Shown: one piece after another, positions 20,669 to 29,000 of the stretch
Numbering within the stretch: the first letter of the stretch is position 1
How the letters are laid out: each line of letters starts with the position of its first letter
NCBI GenBank assembly: GCA_963170055.1
Contig: CAUJGJ010000404.1
Coordinates: 1 to 29,000 of the forward strand
From: Halisarca cf. caerulea
Lineage: Eukaryota; Porifera; Demospongiae; Chondrillida; Halisarcidae
Reading direction: 5' to 3'
Length of the DNA stretch: 29,000 nucleotides
Program-made: the position numbers and the translations under genes
Notes under the pieces: model-generated
Told to the model about the DNA's origin: nothing
Database searches by the model: none
What the model saw: the letters and a program-made list of their open reading frames with translations, nothing else

Positions 20669-23600
20669 TTTGAAGAAAAGTCTTATAATAGAGAATTTAT
20701 ATAATAGTAATAGAGAAGCATGAATTTATACAGGAATGAGTTACAGGAATTGTTTTGAAAACAATTGCCAAATATGGCAATTGTTTTCAAAACAATCGTT
20801 CAGTTACAATAAACAGTATGTTCAATGAATGTTCAGCTGTGCACTTACACTCCAATGCTTTGCAAGTAATTCGAGCGTGTGGGGCGGCAGCCCCCACGAG
20901 TTTTTAACTCGAATTACTTGTTTCTTGCACTACGGTAGGGATCAAAAAGTTCACATTTCGTAATAGTAATACAGATTGTTTTACACAGTGATTACCAAGC
21001 GTATTGCGGAAAAATTACTGTCCGTATTGTGTAGTTATCAGCTCGTAGCCTACCTACATACGTAGCCATAAGCTTATATCTCCAAGAATGTTCCCATTTT
21101 GCTAAGGAGAACTCGTGTTTTATTGTTTTGGTCAGAAAAAGAGAACATTTCTGTCTTGATGTGTGGCTTGCTGAACTAGTAAGTTGTGACATTGGCTAAG
21201 AAATTTCCACGTAGGTCAGCCAAATGCCTGCAAAGGCATACTAAGAACAACGTCGAAGTTTAACCAATGTTGGAAGAGCACAGAAAGACTTCCTAAAGGC
21301 ACAACAGAGAAAATTTGCTCTATGAAATTATACTATGTAATTGCAGTATTCTTTGTTATTACGCAGAGTAATTGCGCACACTAATACGTACATAATAAAG
21401 AGGTTTAGCACTACGTAAAACATTACGTAATAAGCTTACTGCGTTTCACGCGGAAAATTAGAACGTTCTTAGTAACGTTTTCAACGTATCAAGGTATCTT
21501 AGTACGTTGTTGCTCTATGTTATAAGGCTCGTGTTAATGCTCCCTCCATTACTCCTCTAACTGCTGCTTTTCAGCATGGCGTTCCATTTCTGATAGTAAA
21601 AGAACGCCTTCATGGCACAAATCTCCCTCAGAATCGCCAAAAACTAGCAAAAAGATCTTCGGTATCGTTCTATGTCGCTATAACGTTATGTATAAAGTAT
21701 TCAACATTGCTAAAACGAAAAACGTACTAAATTTCGAACGTACCTATCAGCTTACTATGTAGCGTTCAAACGTTATGCTAAACCTCTCTAATACGCATGT
21801 AGTGCGGATCGTAATGTAAACTTATTTTGATCCTTACCGTACATTACTATTACACCTACTACTATAATAAAAATGGTGTTAGTCAATATCACTCCAAAAA
21901 ATATTCCTTTATAGAATGAAACGTCAAAGTTCACTCTGAAAGGAGTAGTAGTGTGTAGGATAGCTTTTCGTGGAGTTCTGAAAGTCTCCGAACGGAGACT
22001 GAAGGCAGTGGAAGCACTTAACCAAAGGCAGGTAACCAACATTGCAGCAGCCATGTCTTATGGTAGAACCACATCAAACAGGAAGACAATTGCTTCTGCA
22101 TGGCTAGCTCAGTTTATTGAGAATTGCGGTGACTACATGCCTCACAATGGTTCCATCCACCAGCTGCACACTTTAACCAAACTCATGGTGTACAACACAA
22201 TGAAGTCAAACCTACTACAGCAGGGATTGGCAACGAGTGACATCTTGAAAAGATCAAGCTTCTACCAAATGTGGGACAAGGAATTGTCACACTGCATCAT
22301 CCCTAAGGTAAGGTACACATAAGCATGTGACCTACGTAAAATACAGAAATGCAAGCTATGTATATGTATCATGCATAATCACTGCTACAGGTGAACAGAT
22401 TTGCAAAGTGCGATACCTGTGAACAATGCAAAAAGGCTTGGCAGGAGGCAAATGGTATAGTTAACTAATTATTATTGAAAGCTTACGCAAAGTTTACTTT
22501 CCTTACAAATGAATACAAGACTAACAGTTACACATATTATTTACCCCCACAAAATTTAATTACCAAGTGGCTGATGAACTATGCAATACTTGAATATTGA
22601 CAAGTCACACCCACACTTCAAATACATTGAACCAGAAGCATAACACTTAAGTGACAATGTTTGGTTGTCTATTGAGAGTACATGTGTATCATAGGAAGAA
22701 TGAATAACATCCTATAACATGTTAACTTCTATAAAATTTGCTTTACCATTTTAACACAGGGAACAGTGCTACTATAAGATCTTTAACCCTTAAACGTTTT
22801 TGCGCCACATATCTGCCATTACCCCCGAAAGTTTACATTACGAAAATTTATCAGATTATATTCGTTCTTTGCAAATAGGAATAAAGGGACAATGTATATA
22901 CTTTTATACTGTATAAAGGCTATTTGTTCTGTATAAAAGAAGATACAGCTCAAAATAAAATACTGTTATACGGTTATTATACGTAAAGTGTATAGCAGAT
23001 TACAGAAGAAATCATAAGTATACGTAAATAAAAATGGCTGACTCGTTTAGGTCTGACTGGTTACAAATTTTATTTCGTATGATAAAGCTTGAAGCAGGGA
23101 TGCGGACAAAGATGAACAGGATTTTCGGGATTGCAAGATTCGCAGGTGTAACGCGTTCTTGTTCTGCCGGTGCTAGTGCTGCAATAATGACAATCACGGT
23201 ACTTATCACACTTTGAAGGAAAGTGCCGTTCGCAAAATCGGGCTGACGGAGGCACACCAACAAAGGTACGGCCTGGCCGCTTTTGGGAATTGTAGGAAGA
23301 CATCAGATCTTCAGCTAAAGAAATAATGAAGTCTTTCAGTGTCATCTTCGGAAAAACGGTGACTCCTGAGAATGTAGGAATTCACCGCAGAAACATCTAC
23401 AAGAAAGTAAAAAAGTCGCAGCCAGCATCTTCGTGACTTTCTGCTACAGCTGTAACTCTTTCTCCGTGCGTCTGCTATGTCCACTCCTCCCATAAATTGA
23501 TTATATAACTTTACTGATGTTGGACATCTCACAGCCTGTCAAGACCCATCTTTTGCTCTTCTTTGGACAGTCTCCTCTTGGCCAGGCGGACAGATGGTAT

Positions 23601-26600
23601 TGATGAACGGTACACATCTGTTATCTTTCCATACCAAACATTCAACTTGATCACCCTCAACCACAGAAGATGCGGAGTCACCCCGACTCATGGATTTCTG
23701 TAGCTCTTTGATGGCATGTAGGCAATTGGGCCAGTTCTGCCGATTGACCCGAGTTGTGCCAATGGTGTACACCTTCTTCTCCAGGAGATCTTTTGCAAGC
23801 GCAACTGAAGAAAAGAAGTTGTCATAAAAACATAGTATCCTTTCTCATAGAGTGATTCAACCATGTTTTTTACGACACTGGCACCCAAACCTGACTCAGC
23901 TGCTCCAGGTGTTGTTCCAGTATACACTTCAAAATTGCAGCAATAACCATTTTGCGCATCAGCTCGCATCCATACTTTGTACCCCCTCTTCACTGGCTTA
24001 TTAGGCATATACTGCTTGAACCCACTTCTACCTTTGAACAAGACCATTGCTTCATCCACCAAATTTTCACGGTGTGGCATGTACTTGCTCAATGAATTCT
24101 GCCGAACAATATCGAGTAAAGGGCGGATCTTGTACAATTTGTCGAAGCCATCTTCACCAGGCCTTGGTGCCTTGGAGTTGTCATTCAAGTGAAGACAACG
24201 CATAAGGGCTTTGAAACAAAGCAGAGGCATGCTCTTGGATATGCAATGAACGCCAAAAATTGGATTTTTTGACCAGTAATCCAGTATTGCTGGCAGACGG
24301 TGAATCCCCATAGCAAAAAGTATACCAAATAGAAGCCTTATCTCCTCCGAGCAAGTGGGTGTCCAATTGTATGAGTCACCAGGTGGGTTTTGTTCAGCAT
24401 ACAAATTGGTTTGCTGAGCTATGTACTCAAACTATTTGTCTCCGAATATTTCTTGGAAATATTGGAGAGGTGTACTATCGCTGCTGAGGGGGTTGACAGG
24501 ACCAATGAAATTGTCAAATTGAATCGGCGCAAAAGATACTGGCATGTCAAGCAATGGAGATGCAGTAGAATTTGACACACTTGGTGATGGCGGTGGGAAA
24601 TCCAATGGCTGCTGTTCCTGTGTGCTTGTCTGATGGACTGTAGTGATGCTGGTGTTGGTGATGTCAGTGATGGAGTCAGAATCTGGTTCATCTTGGGTCA
24701 GATCCAAAGGTTCTCTGTCATTAGCTGTTGAATCATCAAGAGCTCCTTCATCACCCATGTACTCTTCATCATCTGAATCAGCCAGTCATCATCTAGCTCA
24801 TTCAAAACCTCACTCATGTTAAGCCTTGTGACAATGTTTCTTTTCTGTGTTTGAACAACATATTTATTTGAATTATTGACTAAATAATGAATACAGTAGG
24901 ATATATGAAAGCGTACTAAGCCATCTATGATAGAGTTAGCCCATATATCGGCGATTTACGGAGGCTACAATATCCCATTTTTATCACTAAACTTACCAGT
25001 CTGGAAGCGGCCATTTTCGACGAAGAGAAAGCAACTAAACGAACACAAAAGTGTTATCAGTCTTTCTACTGAACGAATACGTCCGAAAAGAAGTAACAGG
25101 GCTATTTATAGGGCAAAAAAAGCGGGAAGAACTTTGTCTAGTTCGAGAACCGCGTGCGGCAGATATGTGGCTCAAAAACGTTTACAGTCTAATTTTTCAC
25201 CAGTAACGCAAACGGTAAAAGGTTAAAGAGTGCATTTCAAAGACACTTGACTGAAATCCAGTGAGTTCATGCAGGCACAGATGGACAGGGCTACGAAAAA
25301 CTTTATGTAAAGCAGTTTATTTGTGGTGGACCACTTACGAGTTGACGCCATTTTGGAAAGTGTTTACTGTGAATATCCAATGTTATGCGGAAGATAACAT
25401 TGGTAGAAGTTTTGCAAGCGAAGCCCAGCCTTTCAAGGGTGGTTTCACCCACACCAAAGCATTAATAATATTGTAAGGTTTTACTCTTTTACTGAGCTCT
25501 ATAGATCCTCCGCTACATTTCGATACCACGAACGTCGCATTTCAATGAATGGTTAGTGCTAAAAATATTGAACAATTTTTGCCCATTTGTGGGTATTGCG
25601 GAGGGTTGGAGGGTTAAACTTAATTATGATTGCAATACGATATGGGAACTCTTTTATTGCCAAAAAGTATTCACCTTGTAACTCATTACATGAGATAGAC
25701 CTACAAATTCAGTACAAATGCATAATAATTTCTATATAACTTTGGTGGCAATCCAAAAATTTCTTCACTGCTCTAATTTCGGTATTCAATATGTCATATG
25801 TAACTACATTACAAATCAACAAAAACAACATATACGTACAATAATGCAATACAATATGTAAAGATTTTTTCGAATTACTATTATTATTTACCACACTTAG
25901 GATTGAGCGGAAGGAATATTACACTAACAGAGAGTTAGCTCGGTCAGAACCCTCCAAATATTTAACGATCATCATTGACGGCATGGACCAACAAAAAACA
26001 TGCCTCCCTTTCATGGTTCCAGAATCCAAGTCCACACAAAGCCTACCGAGAATCACAGCTCACATTACTGGTGTGCTTGTACACGCCCAAGTCAATGGAG
26101 GAAAGGTGGCATTTACTTTCGTTGACGTTCATGAATGGGCCCATGACAGTAATTTGACCATAAATGTACTAAATGAGACTCTGGAGTACATGAGGCTCAA
26201 GTAAGTGATCAAAACCGGAATTTACCCTGCCCATGCACTTCCATAACCTAAACCCTTCCATATCGCTAATTATATCAGGATGAAAGACCTTCCAGAAGTT
26301 CTCTGCATACAACTCGATAATTGTGGAAGAGAAAATAAGAACAAGTACTTCTTTGGGTATTGTGCCCTTTTGGTAAAGAAGGGGATATTCAAGAAGGTAT
26401 GTATATATGCATGCATGCATGTCATTCATTATAGCACATACGTACTTGCATCATTACTACATAAGGCATTATTGCTATACTAAAATTAAAAAAATAATAA
26501 TTATTACTAGAAAGGTCCTTGTTTTATACTCTTGAAAAGTTGAGAATTACGAACTTAACCCTTTACAAAAAATCAAGAATTTTAACACCTAATTAATGTG

Positions 26601-27959
26601 TAAACATCCCACATGTGTAACACATGTACAGATACATACGGTGGGGATCAAAAAAGTTTACATTTCGTAATAGTAATACGCATCGTTCTACGCAGTGATT
26701 ACCAAGCGAATTGTAGAAAAATCACTCTCTGCATTGCATTGCATATTACAGATTATTTAGGGCTGTGCAATTTTGTATCGCCAACGCGTCATGCACACTA
26801 ATACGTATGTGTAGGTATGCGTGTCTATATTCATTATGTTATGAAAAAAGAGAAGAAGCAAAGAGTGAAGTGAACAGGCCAATAAGAAAGAAAATATGAA
26901 TCATGCCCCTTTTATATGCACGGTCCACATTTCAATGAATGAGAAGAATTTGAAGCCCTTCTGAAGTGTCTGCGCGCTAGTGAGCGCCTAGCAAACAGTC
27001 TTGAAGGGTCTGCCACACCTATAGATTCTAAACATTGTTACTCACAATATACGTATTGTACTTAAAACACTATGAATTTCTAGATTACATAGTGAGAAGG
27101 AGCTAGAACTTCTATAATTTTGCCATGAAAAACATTGAATTTGGGAATTTCAAGTCACAATAGGAATCTTTTTACATTTGATACTTTCCATAGAAATTTT
27201 AATGATTTCAACTGACCGACTGACTGTTGACTGACCACTTGCACCCCTAATGCATGGTTAGGTCGATTACGCAAGGCCATGAGTCAAGTTCAAGTTTGAA
27301 GCCTTTAGACCTCCTACTACTTGATATATTTAACGCAAATATGGTTATTAACTTTCGCTGGGAGAAGATGAGACATTCTTAGTTGGTTAGCTGAAGTCTG
27401 ACTATCAATGAAGGCATCTGATAATGAAACACATAAGTTAGACCTCAATAATTTCTGCTAAAATTTTAGATAACGTATTCGTTGCTTTGTATAATCAGAA
27501 CAGACCATAATTGATAGCTAAAGAAAACACTGGTACTCACTAAAATCTTATTTCACTACACTACTAAAACAAGACTTGTGCAACTATGCTTACACACATA
27601 CGTACATACGTATTTGAATATCACATGTGCAACTGAAAGTGTTGAAATTTCTATGGAAAGTACTGTACACATATTTTTTTCATTATTTACACTGCTCAGC
27701 CAAACAAGTAATTCGAGTTAAAAACTCGTGGGGGCTGCCGCCCCACGCACTCGAATCACTTGTAAAGCATTGGAGTGTAAGTGCACAGCTGAACATTCAT
27801 AGAACATACTGTATATTGTAACTGAATGATTGTTTTGAAAACAATTGCCATATTTGGCAATTGTTTTCAAAACAATTCCTCTAACTCCTTCCTGTATAAA
27901 TTCATACTTCTCTATTACTATTATATAAATTCTCTATTATAAGACTTTTCTTCAAATCC

Positions 27960-28002
<43 letters not shown>

Positions 28003-28178
28003 GACGAGCGTTACACACCGGAAGTCCAAATGAAAACAATATAAAAATATTGTACAATCCATACGATTACAGATTAAAGTCAACTTCCTTCAGGTGGGAC
28101 ATACTCACCTTGATGTGAATCAGCTCTTCTCAAGGATATCAGCACAGCTAAGACACAATGGTGTTCAATCATTGAGTG
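17438..28178 (+). CDS. DUF7869-type gene, multi-exon, interrupted by piggyBac; continues rightwards
   Basis: Exons: 17438/17505-17802, 17922-18053, 19888-19944, 20011-20150, 21915-22307, 22391-22454, 22760-22786 plus 25227-25260 (split by piggyBac), 25901-26200, 26279-26396, 28073-28178. All are GT-AG and phases agree throughout. Product: acidic, Ser-rich start; a Cys-bearing segment (CCAQNCYKRLG); a conserved-looking helix region (exon 21915-22307); CDTCEQC; then the family signature YLTIIIDGMDQQKT, VLCIQLDNCGRENKNKYFFG and VGHTHLDVNQLFSR. These are hallmarks, as I know them, of the DUF7869 family of uncharacterised cnidarian and sponge proteins. The spaced D...D-N...H-T-H-x-D residues could fit an RNase H-like nuclease, but this is inference. 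The start is uncertain: ATG 17438 is one base out of frame with the coding frame, and an extra A at 17442-17445 would explain it. The 18053 donor is the phase-consistent choice. Confidence 0.72.
18101..18243. repeat. Probable Tigger-like MITE
   Basis: The left end CAATGACGAAAACCTCTCTA and the inverse of the right end (CAGTGAAACCACTCTATAGC) share the CA(R)TGA-AACC-CTCTATA pattern. Imperfect; flanking TA not clear. It follows the second exon of the DUF7869-type gene. Confidence 0.5.
18310..18382. repeat. TG microsatellite
   Basis: TG repeat with a GGGTTAGTTAGGG interruption, intronic. Confidence 0.9.
18384..18549. repeat. Tigger-like MITE
   Basis: CTGTGAAACCTCTCTAATC at the left and the inverse CAGTGAAACTCTATAATC at the right, both flanked by TA (18382-18383 and 18550-18551). 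166 bp, non-coding, intronic. The ends differ from the 964-7178 element, so it belongs to another pogo subfamily. Confidence 0.7.
18550..19255. other. Intronic DNA, no gene called
   Basis: Includes the repeat segment 19027-19105, matching 21716-21795. A minus-strand frame (near 18560-18676, LLSKNILEWTPTQL) is open but has no clear splice context, so it is not called. Confidence 0.4.
19260..19624. mobile_element. piggyBac-type MITE
   Basis: Flanked by TTAA (19256-19259 and 19625-19628). The ends are CCCTTAAACATTTG in inverted orientation. It also carries GGCCAGATACATGGCGCAAA (19311-19330), close to the inverse of GCGCCACATATCTGCC near both ends of the full piggyBac at 22787-25222. 365 bp, no coding capacity. 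Probably mobilised by the same transposase family. Confidence 0.85.
20508..20920 (-). repeat. Hairpin-rich repeat family, copy B (inverted)
   Basis: Reverse-complement copy of 350-698: GC hairpin 20508-20530 (AGGGGCTGCC / GGCAGCCCCT), TTCCGGTGTGTAACGCTCG block, a much longer TA tract (about 20574-20661), 48 bp palindrome 20749-20796, and the multi-arm hairpin ending at 20920. It lies in the intron between exons 20150 and 21915 of the DUF7869-type gene. Confidence 0.9.
20930..21390 (+). repeat. Dispersed repeat, copy 1 (with 26636-26815)
   Basis: TACGGTAGGGATCAAAAAGT and the following ATTTCGTAATAGTAATAC...GTGATTACCAAGCG...GAAAAAT blocks match 26636-26730. GCACACTAATACGTA near 21376-21390 matches 26793-26807, so copy 2 looks internally deleted. 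It begins about 10 bp after copy B of the hairpin family. Confidence 0.7.
21399..21788. repeat. MITE with AGAGGTTTAGCA ends
   Basis: AGAGGTTTAGCA (21399-21410) and TGCTAAACCTCT (21777-21788) are perfect inverse ends. Weaker similarity continues inward (ACGTAATAAGCTTACTGCG against the inverse of CGTACCTATCAGCTTACT). The right 80 bp has a second copy at 19027-19105. Intronic. Confidence 0.7.
22787..25222 (-). mobile_element. piggyBac transposon inserted in a coding exon
   Basis: TTAA flanks at 22783-22786 and 25223-25226. Left end CCCTTAAACGTTTTTGCG, right end (inverse) CCTTTTACCGTTTGCG. A subterminal AAACGTTTTTG(C/A)GCCACAT motif is inverted near both ends (about 22794 and 25185). It encodes a decayed transposase on the minus strand. 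The flanking bases are two halves of one exon of the DUF7869-type gene. Confidence 0.9.
23070..24817 (-). pseudogene. piggyBac transposase, five disruptions
   Basis: Start ATG 24817-24815 (MSEVLNELDDDW), an acidic N-terminus, then the catalytic region: LVDEAMVLFKGR (first Asp), VWMRADAQNGY (second Asp), DNFFSS (third Asp, across a frameshift), YNQFMGGVDIADARRK, and a Cys/His-rich C-terminal finger (CDKYRDCHYC, CESC, HLCPHPCFKLYH) ending at 23070. Total near 580 codons, a normal piggyBac length. Breaks: frameshift near 24783, TAG 24432-24434, frameshift near 23826, TGA 23539-23541, frameshift near 23345. It cannot make an active enzyme as written. Confidence 0.9.
25261..25900. other. Intron of the DUF7869-type gene
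   Basis: Between donor GTGAGT at 25261 and acceptor ACTTAG at 25900. GGAGGGTTGGAGGGTTAA near 25601-25618 resembles another TTAA-type terminus, but no partner was found. No gene seen. Confidence 0.5.
26636..26815 (+). repeat. Dispersed repeat, copy 2 (with 20930-21390)
   Basis: TACGGTGGGGATCAAAAAAG then TTTACATTTCGTAATAGTAA and GTGATTACCAAGCGAATTG, matching copy 1, with the internal part missing before GCACACTAATACGTA. Intronic in the DUF7869-type gene. Confidence 0.7.
26816..27704. other. Intronic DNA, nothing recognised
   Basis: A/T-rich with no long ORF, splice-bounded exon or clear repeat. It lies between exon 26279-26396 and copy C of the hairpin family. Confidence 0.4.
27705..28042 (+). 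repeat. Hairpin-rich repeat family, copy C
   Basis: Same orientation as copy A: multi-arm hairpin from 27705, 48 bp palindrome 27829-27876, TA tract about 27964-28000, CGGACGAGCGTTACACACC, ending at ACAATAT. The terminal GC hairpin is missing. It ends only 30 bp before the acceptor of exon 28073-28178. Confidence 0.9.
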
Positions 28179-28569
28179 GTAAGTACATGTACGTATGCAT
28201 GTACTGAAATACAAATCTATAATATTATGCTGCATTTTAATAGTCAATACAATACGTATACGTACATATACATACGTAGGCAACGATACTGTTTCTATTG
28301 TTCATAAAACATACTGTTATGAAGATTCATGTTCATTTTGCCTTAAAAAAGCCTGAAAGAAACTCTGCACACTCGTCATAATAATAATATTACTCTCTTC
28401 ATAATTATCGTAAGCATTTAGAAAGTGGGGCAGCCATTTGACATGGGTCATCATATCATATGCGGTGGATATGCAATGTAGTATTACTATGCATGTCATA
28501 TTGATAATGCATATGTACATACATATATATATTCAAGTGCCAGTACTACAGAATATCCCTATTACTATA

Positions 28570-28711
28570 CTGTGGCACCTATCTATAATGGACACTTTGG
28601 GAATTGACCGAGGTTTACACTTTTCGGAGGCTATTCAAGTTTATAGACAATCTATCCAGATCCACAAGAGTTTTTTACTATTAGGGGAGTTTGTCATAAA
28701 AGGTTCCACTG
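28570..28711. repeat. Tigger-like MITE
   Basis: Left CTGTGGCACCTATCTATAAT, right inverse CAGTGGAACCTTTTATGACA, flanked by TA on both sides (28568-28569, 28712-28713). 142 bp, non-coding. Confidence 0.6.
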
Positions 28712-28723
28712 TACGTATACTAG

Positions 28724-28905
28724 TCTGGCCTTCTACAACTTTGAATTTTGTACTTTACAAGAGATGCAAGCATTCCAATCATGAAGAAGTGCAATCTGGT
28801 AGAGCTGTACGTTGGTTTAAAATGCTCAAAATACCACAGAACTCTAACATTTTACAATATACAATCCTTTTAATCTTGCCCTTTACTATAATTCTTATTC
28901 CATGA
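28724..28905 (+). CDS. Possible further exon of the DUF7869-type gene
   Basis: After an AG at 28722-28723 an open frame in a compatible phase reads LNFVLYKRCKHSNHEEVQSG and VRWFKMLKIPQ before a hydrophobic tail and a stop at 28905. Family proteins have a similar basic, aromatic segment after the GHTH motif. The real exon probably ends earlier, and an exon between 28178 and 28724 may be missing. Uncertain. Confidence 0.3.
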
Positions 28906-29000
28906 TTAGAATAATACGGTTTAACTGTGAATTTCATGTACATACGGTACAGGTCATAAAAAGGTACGTATTTTTAACAGCAATACAAATAAATTACGAC

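Noticed and set aside
21788..22054. Minus-strand frame with a hydrophobic stretch
   Set aside because: It is opposite the splice-bounded exon 21915-22307. The hydrophobic part lies over A/T-rich intron and MITE DNA.
28317..28520. Minus-strand 67-codon frame
   Set aside because: No splice context or family pattern. It lies in a likely intron of the plus-strand gene.

Overview
This window looks like nuclear DNA of an early-branching marine invertebrate, most likely a sponge. The organism is an inference. The reasons are intron-containing genes with many short GT-AG introns, long CA/TG and TA microsatellites, metazoan-type transposons of at least five classes, and a host gene with the DUF7869-type motifs common in cnidarian and sponge gene sets. 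There is no bacterial operon structure and no rRNA, CRISPR array or recognisable tRNA.

Layout. 1-226: 3' end of a LINE-like reverse transcriptase ORF. 350-957: two hairpin-rich non-autonomous repeats. 964-7178: a 6.2 kb Tigger/pogo element with matching terminal inverted repeats and TA target sites. It holds a frameshifted DD30D transposase, then a five-exon Ginger-type gene (zinc finger, DD35E integrase, SUMO-interacting-like motif, Ulp1 protease, PHD finger), and lastly an orphan exon encoding a PCNA-binding (PIP-box) tail typical of pogo transposases. 7341-8700: a related hairpin and CA-rich satellite. 8704-9247: 3' end of a Ty3/gypsy retrotransposon with its LTR.

10397-17350 (minus): a 14-exon gene whose middle encodes a ParB/sulfiredoxin-like fold. 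Splice phases agree across all exons, but it carries two in-frame stops, one frameshift and a 23 bp tandem duplication. Head-to-head with it, across an intergenic gap of only 87 bp, a plus-strand DUF7869-type gene starts near 17438 and runs past 28178. A decayed piggyBac (22787-25222) sits at a TTAA inside one of its coding exons. Removing the element plus one TTAA rejoins the exon exactly in frame.

A repeat family built of nested palindromes occurs three times (350-698, 20508-20920, 27705-28042). Several MITEs lie in introns and intergenic DNA; one of them (19260-19624) shares its ends with the piggyBac. Single-base frameshifts recur in several genes. They could be true decay or uncorrected assembly errors, and the sequence alone cannot decide.
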